Of a stretch of DNA of 64,000 bases, positions 58,501 to 64,000 are shown piece after piece. Below the pieces are notes generated by a model, which saw only the letters and a list, made by a program, of their open reading frames with translations, did no database searches and had not been told where the DNA came from. A program made the position numbers and the translations under genes. Numbering within the stretch: position 1 is the first letter of the stretch; each line of letters opens with the position of its first letter. Source of the DNA: Ctenosaura bakeri (lineage: Eukaryota > Chordata > Lepidosauria > Squamata > Iguanidae); assembly GCA_948474755.1 (NCBI GenBank), contig CAOLHI010002157.1:248001-312000 (forward strand). The letters run 5' to 3'.

Positions 58501-59995
58501 AAGCTACATGGAGGTGGGGGGAGGGAGAACAACAAGAAGAAGGAAAAGAAAAACAAGCAGCAAGCAAGGCAGGTAAATAAATACTGAATCACACCTGTAA
58601 GCTATTGTGAGTACAAACCCACAGCCATCAGGCTTGCCATCCAAACACATATTTCACAATTAAGTGAGCAATTACCCATTCTTTATCCATTGAAATGGGA
58701 TGCACTAAATCTATTCCCTGGCTATCAGCCCATTTGAAGAGCAGGTCATCCATCTGGGTACTGATTAAGTGGATTGTGCTATGGGTGGTTGGTGGAATGG
58801 ACTACTTTGTATTTCTTCTTTGAGGTGCTGAGTGTCCTTATCTCTGTGTGTCAGTGATGGACGATAAAGGCTCTCAGCACCTTGAAATTGCTCTTGGAAT
58901 CTTCCCAAAGTGTTTTTAGTTAGATTTCTAGTTGCTCAAATACACCCCGTATCACCTGAAATCTCTACCTAAAATTTCTCCATATAGCCTGCAGTGCTGT
59001 AAAGATTTGTGCATTAAAAGGTTAAATGCTTGACTTTAATTTGGTGTAGATTAACATTGTGGTTGTGGGCTGGACTATTCATTACTCTTTGGGCTCATCT
59101 AAATTGTCCTACTTCGGGGGGCAATTGTATGGAACAAGTAAATGTGACAAGTAAGCCTGGAGATCATAATGAATTATTGGCACCAACTGCAATTACCTCA
59201 AAATCTAGGAAATATACCTACAAGAGCCAAGGGATATGAGCAACAGAGTTAATACATAGCATGCTCACTTGGATACTGCCATTTCAGAATATTGGGAGCT
59301 GGATCATATGTTCTTCTGCATTTCAAGAGACTGCTGCACACGCGCACACGCACACACATGCATATATCAATTTAGCCATCCAGAAAGGAAGCCAGACTCT
59401 GTGGCTTGGCAGGTAATTATGTGGAGAACACTTTCACGCTTGTATTTCTTTTTCCTTCTCTGTTCCAAAGTGATACAGCTCCATGTTGGCTCTATGAAGT
59501 GGCTCTTCTCAAAATGTCAAGTGACTCTTTTTGTTACAGAAGTTGCAACCAACTGGCAACAGTTGGGTTTCTGGTTTCCAGACCTGGTGACTGATAGGTT
59601 ATTTTAATTTTAGAAATTTATGTTCTGCTCTTCAACATGATTTTCAGAGCAGTTTACATATCCAATTTTTTAGAAAAAGCAAAAATACAGCTTTGATAGA
59701 ATAGCTTTTCTCCACAGCATAAGAATCAAATCAAGAAGCCTTTCCATGTGCTGTTTCAAAAACTGAGAGAATGAAAAAAGCTTTCTCCTGATACTTAGAA
59801 GTTACCAATACAGATATCAGGCAACAGCCTCTGTGAAGAGTCAAGTTGCTGTTTCCAGTCCCTGATTGGAACCTAAGGTTTCAGGCAATGTATGGGATAA
59901 TGAAGGTCAAATCACTGAAGGTCAGGATGACGGAGAGCTCCCTGCAGAAGAAAAGTCATGATTAGTCTGACAGTAAGAATCCAGATGTTCTGCTC
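55570..59995. other. Mostly unique sequence with possible conserved stretch
   Basis: No gene recognised. 56850-57000 (TTTGTCAATTAAAGGAGTCG, GACTTTATCG, CAGATTAATGAATGC) has few repeat features and several homeodomain-like cores. Family E at 57690-57760. CA-rich run at 59336-59360. Confidence 0.4.
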
Positions 59996-59997
59996 CA

Positions 59998-60196
59998 GTG
60001 CACTTTCACACTGTAAGAGTTATAGCAATATGATTCCATTTGAATGGCTGTGTTTCCATCCTACCTAATCCTGGAGTTTGTAGACTGGTCAGAGGCACCA
60101 GTAGAGCTCTCTGGCTGAGAATTGGAAGTACCCTTCCCTAAACTGCAAATCCTAGTAGTCCATAAGATGAACTCAGGGCTGTAAAAATAGAATCAT
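59998..60196 (+). mobile_element. Family B short DNA transposon, left part
   Basis: GTGCACTTTCACACTGTAAG and ATATGATTCCATTTGAATGG match 15403-15450; CTCTGGCTGAGAATTG matches 6043-6058. The copy stops at the Gypsy LTR, so its right end should lie beyond the other LTR outside the window. Confidence 0.78.
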
Positions 60197-60510
60197 TGTC
60201 AGGAATTGAATTCACACACACAAATAGTACAGCATAAATAGTGTTTATTTATTTGGAGTGAGATACATCGTACAAGACTTCAGTGAGAGGACTAAAGTTC
60301 AAAAGCAATAGCAAATACTTAAGAATCCCATCCTTCCCCCTCTTTCTTTCAAGAGACCTTGAAACAGTGAGAGCCTGGCAGAGCTTATCAGTGCATTCCT
60401 AGCATTTGTTTACCAAATGGTCTCTGGTTCCTAGGCTTTGGTTGCGAGCAAGCTGCTACTTAACGCTGGACTACATATCCCATTACTATAATATGGAGCG
60501 CATCCCGACA
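60197..60510 (-). mobile_element. 3' LTR of Sushi-like Gypsy element
   Basis: 314 bp from TGTCAGGAATTG to CATCCCGACA; on the minus strand it starts TGTCGGGATG and ends CCTGACA. AATAAA on the minus strand is at about 60243-60255. It lies just past a polypurine tract. The 5-mer at its outer side is ATCAT; the matching duplication would lie outside the window. Confidence 0.9.
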
Positions 60511-60531
60511 TCCTGCCCATCCCCCCCAAAT
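60511..60531 (-). promoter_or_regulatory. Polypurine tract
   Basis: On the minus strand TTTGGGGGGGATGGGCAGGA directly precedes the 3' LTR, the usual plus-strand primer site of LTR retroelements. Confidence 0.9.
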
Positions 60532-60634
60532 GCAAGAAAACAATATGCAGTGCTTGAAGTGTTAGAAGTGAAAGAGGGTTAGTAGTGAGTAGAAACAACA
60601 GTAAAGTTCAAACAGTAAAATATAACATTAGTAG

Positions 60635-61745
60635 TTATGTAGGTAAAAATGTGGAAGATGATTTATCTATTGATGCGAAGGTGTTGTTGAGATTGGCGTC
60701 ACTCGGTAAAGAAGTCTGCAAAGGGGCCGGTTTGAGCAAGCTGCAATGAAAAACAGGGTGGATAAGTTTATAGGTTGCAGGTAGGGAAAGTTCAAAACTG
60801 ACATCATTAATGGCTCGTTTGACTGGGAAAGGACCAATGTATTTAGGGGAGAGTTTTTTGGAGGGTCCATCAGAGGTGATTTTTTTTTTGGAGAGGTAGA
60901 CAAGGTCCCCTGGTTTGTAGTCAGGGTTGGATTGCCTTTTCCTGTCAGCAAAGCGTTTGTAGGAGGCTTTAGAAGTTTCAAGGGCAGAACAGACTGCTTT
61001 CCAGTTCTCTGAGATTTTGTGAGCCCAATTGGCAACAGATGGGGTAATATTGGTGGTGTCCATGTCGGTAAATGGAGGAGAACCCTTTGGTTCATTGCCA
61101 TAAACCACTTCAAAGGGAGTTGGAAGAGTGGAGGGCAGAATTGTAGGCAAATTCAGCGAATGGTAGGAGAGACACCCAGTCGTTTTAGTTGGAATTGACA
61201 AAGCAGTGAAGGTATTGTTCCAGAGTTTGATTGATGCATTCAGTTTGTCCATCCGTCTGGGGATGATGGCTGCTGCTGAGTTTTTGGACAACTCCGATGG
61301 ATTTAAGTAGCGAAGTCCAGAATTTGAATGTGAAGATAGGTTCTCTATTGGAGATGACTGTGGACAGAAAGCCAGGGAGTTTCCAGATGTTGGTGATGAA
61401 AGGGTCTGCAAGTTTTTCAGCTGTGGAGATCTTTTTAAGAGGAATGAAGTGAGATTGCTTGGAGAAGTGGTCTGTCACAACCTAAATGACATGGCAGCCT
61501 CAACAGTTGGCAAGACCTACGATAAAGTCCCAAGAAATATTGTCCCAAGGGGATGAGGGTACTGGAAAGAGTTGGAGAAGTCCATGTGGTTTCGACATAG
61601 GAGGTTTGCAGGTGTTGCAGATATGACAGTTTTTTATGTAGTCCTGAATGGATTTGGTGAGGCCTGGCCAACGGAATAGTTTTCTAATGGAATGGAGAGT
61701 CTTAAGAAAACCAAAGTGGCTGGCAGGTTTGGAGTTGTGATATCA
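60635..61745 (-). pseudogene. Gypsy integrase remnant
   Basis: Minus-strand frames give the H2C2-like region (61480-61740; CHICNTCK), the core (61185-61478; MTDHFSKQSHFIPL, HHPQTDGQTE, INQTLEQYL) and the C-terminal part (60635-61110; DYKPGDLVYLS, LSPKYIGPF, HPVFHCSLLKP). The core matches Sushi-type chromoviruses. The second catalytic Asp region reads SNREP where SDRGP is usual, so the Asp is lost. Frameshifts break the frame near 61185 and 61440. No chromodomain is visible after LLKP before the stop. Not functional. Confidence 0.87.
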
Positions 61746-62565
61746 TCTCAAAACTTCTGTTCTGCAACTTGAAGGCACATAAAGTTTAGAGCCAATAAAA
61801 GCCAAGTCTTTAGCCCATGTAACTGCATTGGGGTGGCTTCGCAGCCAGCCGTCAGAAGTGTACCGGATGGCAGAATCAAGCATAGAAGAAACAGAGTGGC
61901 GGGCGCATTCTTGTGCGCACATTGTAACTTGTAGTCCAAGGGTGTCGAGGGTAAAATGAGTACGTTCTTTAGAGGGTGAGGCATGGGTAGGCGACTCGTG
62001 GCAAGCTAAAGTATTCATCTTTCCTGGTTTGAAGATAATCTTGAATTTAAAGTGCTGAAAAAATCAGCCCATCATGCTTGTTTAGGTGTTAGTTTTCTGG
62101 CTGTTTTCAAAGTCTCTAGGTTGCGATGATCAGTCCAAACTTGGAAAGGCACTCTCGCACCTTCCAAAAAATGTCTCCAAGTGGTGAGGGCAAAGTGGAT
62201 GGCCGTGGCTTCTTTTTCCCATATTGCCCAGTTGCACTGGAGTTTGGAGAATTTCTTAGAGATAAAGGTGCATGGTTTTAGATGTCCATCATTGTACTGG
62301 AGGAGTACTGCTCCCATAGTGAAGTCAGAGGCATCAGTTTGTATTATAAATTGTTTCTCAGTATCAGGGAACAATAGAAGCAGTTCTGAGGTGAATTTGT
62401 GCTTGAGTGTGTCAAAGGCTGCTTGGCACTTATTCGACCAAGCAATCTTTTTAGGGGGTTTTCCACTGGAATCAGAAGGTTTCTTTAAACGATCAGTCAA
62501 CAAGAGGGCAATTGTGGCAAAACCCTCAATGAAGTTGCATTAGAAGTTGGCAAAGCCAAGGAATT
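61746..62565 (-). pseudogene. Gypsy RNase H and distal RT remnant
   Basis: The frame at 62072-62503 encodes KIAWSNKCQAAFDTLK, IIQTDASDFTMGAVL, NWAIWEKEATAIHFAL and WTDHRNLETLK, the RT connection and RNase H of Gypsy pol with the TDAS, E and TDH residues. Upstream (62500-62565) QQFLGFANF continues the RT but a stop follows. Between 61743 and 62018 lies the linker to integrase in a shifted frame. Confidence 0.88.
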
Positions 62566-62570
62566 GTTGC

Positions 62571-63511
62571 TGTCAGTGCCGAGCGGTGGACAGGCGGAGG
62601 CAGGGGAGCTGGGTGGAGGAGCAGAGCTTGAATGTAGCCAGCAACCAGAAGTACAGCAAACTGTCCTTAACGCAGGCAGAGCTTACACAGTCTTTAACAG
62701 AAATAAAGGGTTGCGCCACCCAGGAAACAAATGGTTGCAAAGAAACAAAAGGCTGCTTACTTCATCAAGGCAAGCGGAAAGGCTGGACTCAGGCACGGGC
62801 AGGAACAAGGCACGGACAGCAGGACCATGGTAGACCGACGGTTGTTGCTCCGTGCCTCCTCCTGCCCGGCGCCCGTCTCAAATAGCCCTCCGGGCCAGGC
62901 ACCGGCCAATCCGGTGCGGCCGCACTGCCGAGGGCTCACAGCTGTGCTGCGCCTCACAGCTGGGAGCTCTCCACCCGTCGCCTCCTCTCCAGCAGCCGCC
63001 GGGACTGGCGGACGGCCTCCTTGGCCTACCGTCGCTGCTGGAAAGGAGGAGGCGAGGCGGAGACATCAGCCTCCTCCGGATCGGGACCGTGGGCAGAGGC
63101 CTTCCACGGATCAGGGCTGCGGGCGGGAGAGGTGGAGGCTCCGGCCTCCTGTGGATCGGGGCCGCGGGTGGGTGGAGCCCCGGGAGCAGGCCTGGGACCC
63201 GCCCTCCCCGGCGAGCCGGCCTCCGCCTCTGCCCCGTCGGCAAGGGATCTGATCCTGCGGCCTCCCAGTGAGTTGCTCCAGGCCCGGCGGCCTCTGGGCC
63301 TGAACCGTCGGCCGCAGCAGCCGCTGCGGCACCCGAACAGGCCCCGTCAGCTGCGGCGGCCTCCCCCGCAGCCTCCAGGCAAGGCCTGTCAGCCGCAGCG
63401 GCTTCCGCGGCGCCTTCCAGAGCCCCCGCCGCGTCTGCCGCCACCTCCAAGGCAGCTTCAGGGGCGGCTTCAGGGGCACCGGCAGGCCCAGCCCAGCCCG
63501 TGCCCCTGACA
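62571..63511. mobile_element. GC-rich solo LTR nested in Gypsy pol
   Basis: 941 bp, starts TGTCAGTGCCGAGCGG and ends CGTGCCCCTGACA (inverted TGTCAG/CTGACA). GTTGC lies at 62566-62570 and 63512-63516, a perfect 5-bp duplication. It interrupts the RT codons for KQLQ|QFLGF exactly. It is strongly GC-rich with many CpG. An AATAAA is at 62702-62707 on the plus strand, but orientation is unsettled. Long frames on both strands here are not genes. No internal retroviral sequence, so it is a solo LTR. Confidence 0.9.
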
Positions 63512-63516
63512 GTTGC

Positions 63517-63650
63517 AGCTGTTTCCTTGTTTTAGGGGCTGGCCATTTCAAAATTGTATCAATTTTAGGGTATTGTTGCAAACTCGATACCCTAAATAGT
63601 GAAAAGCTTGAGTGTGAAACTCAAATTTGGAAAGTTGCGGGCTTTTCTTC
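63517..63650 (-). pseudogene. Gypsy RT fragment joined to gag
   Basis: On the minus strand it reads FHTQAFHYLGYRV then KIDTILKWPAPKTRKQLQ, the end of the RT fingers-palm and the start of the thumb. The protease and the catalytic RT half with its YxDD-type box are absent: gag nucleocapsid sequence lies directly beside it. Confidence 0.82.
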
Positions 63651-64000
63651 CATGGCTTTCTTTGGGCTCTGACAATCACTGGCGATGTGGCCCCTTCGCA
63701 TAGTCATTTTTTCCCTTTTTTCACTGCTTAGGAAGGTAGACTTTCTGGATTCTGGAGTTTAGTGACTGCTTTCTTGGGCTTGTCTTTGTCGTGAGAGTAG
63801 GGCAGTTTCCAGGATACCTTCTACTTCGCTGGCCAGTTTCATCCATCTCAACAGACTGGCTGGGTTTCCTTGCAAAAGACAACAATCCAGAATGATGGGG
63901 TTTAACTCATCTCGAAAAAATTGCTTGAGTATGTCATCTCTCCATTCCACGACTTTGGTTGCTAGCTTTCTGAATTCACGGGCATATTCTCCGATGGTTC
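63651..64000 (-). pseudogene. Gypsy gag remnant (3' part)
   Basis: The minus frame 63759-63950 encodes WRDDILKQFFRDELNPII, a capsid-like stretch of Sushi gag. After a stop, RRGHIASDC near 63700 looks like a decayed CCHC knuckle. The gene continues beyond the window. Confidence 0.75.

Noticed and set aside
62731..63581. Long overlapping frames (up to 190 codons) on both strands
   Set aside because: They lie within the GC-rich solo LTR; open frames on both strands come from composition, and peptides are Pro/Arg/Ala/Gly-rich without domains.
1..64000. CRISPR arrays, operons, ribosome-binding sites
   Set aside because: The sequence is vertebrate; the only regular arrays are microsatellites and the 26-bp triplicate.

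Overview
This is vertebrate nuclear DNA, most likely from a squamate reptile (lizard or snake). The evidence is the mix of dispersed elements: tRNA-headed SINEs of Sauria type with a BovB-like 3' tail, 5S rRNA-headed SINEs with the same kind of tail, RTE/BovB LINE pieces, reptile-type L1 3' ends, a CR1 3' end, a MIR-like CORE-SINE, Tigger-like elements and a Sushi-like Ty3/Gypsy chromovirus. The species cannot be named from what is visible. I found no host protein-coding exon, tRNA or rRNA gene, CRISPR array or operon. Almost all short open frames are chance frames; those with meaning are decayed transposon proteins. The window looks intergenic or deep intronic.

Layout. 1-12 kb: SINEs, a Tigger-like element, two adjacent copies of a GC-rich short DNA transposon, a related short element carrying a 36-bp U2 snRNA fragment with its own 11-bp target duplication (5939-5974), and a hAT element with a perfect 8-bp duplication (6444-7184) split by a solo LTR. 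12-26 kb: a BovB reverse transcriptase remnant, two copies of a 0.9-kb LTR-like repeat, more short DNA transposons, a BovB tail, a 5S-SINE, an L1 3' end and a 160-bp AT/CA palindrome. 26-36 kb: SINEs, possible older LTRs, an L1 copy with a perfect 14-bp duplication (32273-33180) and a BovB 3' end. 36-55 kb: short elements, an unclassified repeat family, a CR1 end, a CORE-SINE, a second Tigger-like element, a 0.9-kb hAT-like element, and a frame resembling the SGNH-hydrolase region of DIRS/Ngaro-type elements (53816-54124). 55-60 kb: mostly unique sequence with one tetranucleotide array.

60-64 kb: the most structured part. A minus-strand Sushi-like Gypsy element (3' LTR 60197-60510, polypurine tract, integrase, RNase H, part of RT, gag remnant) is inserted in a short DNA transposon. 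It lacks protease and the catalytic half of RT, and its remaining RT is split by a 941-bp GC-rich solo LTR (62571-63511) with a perfect 5-bp duplication.

The best candidates for something little described are the family of GC-rich, palindrome-bearing short elements with 3-bp duplications (at least eight copies plus a related short family), the tailless U2 insertion, and the GC-rich nested LTR. A handful of stretches without recognisable repeats look like possible conserved non-coding elements; that is a guess from texture only.
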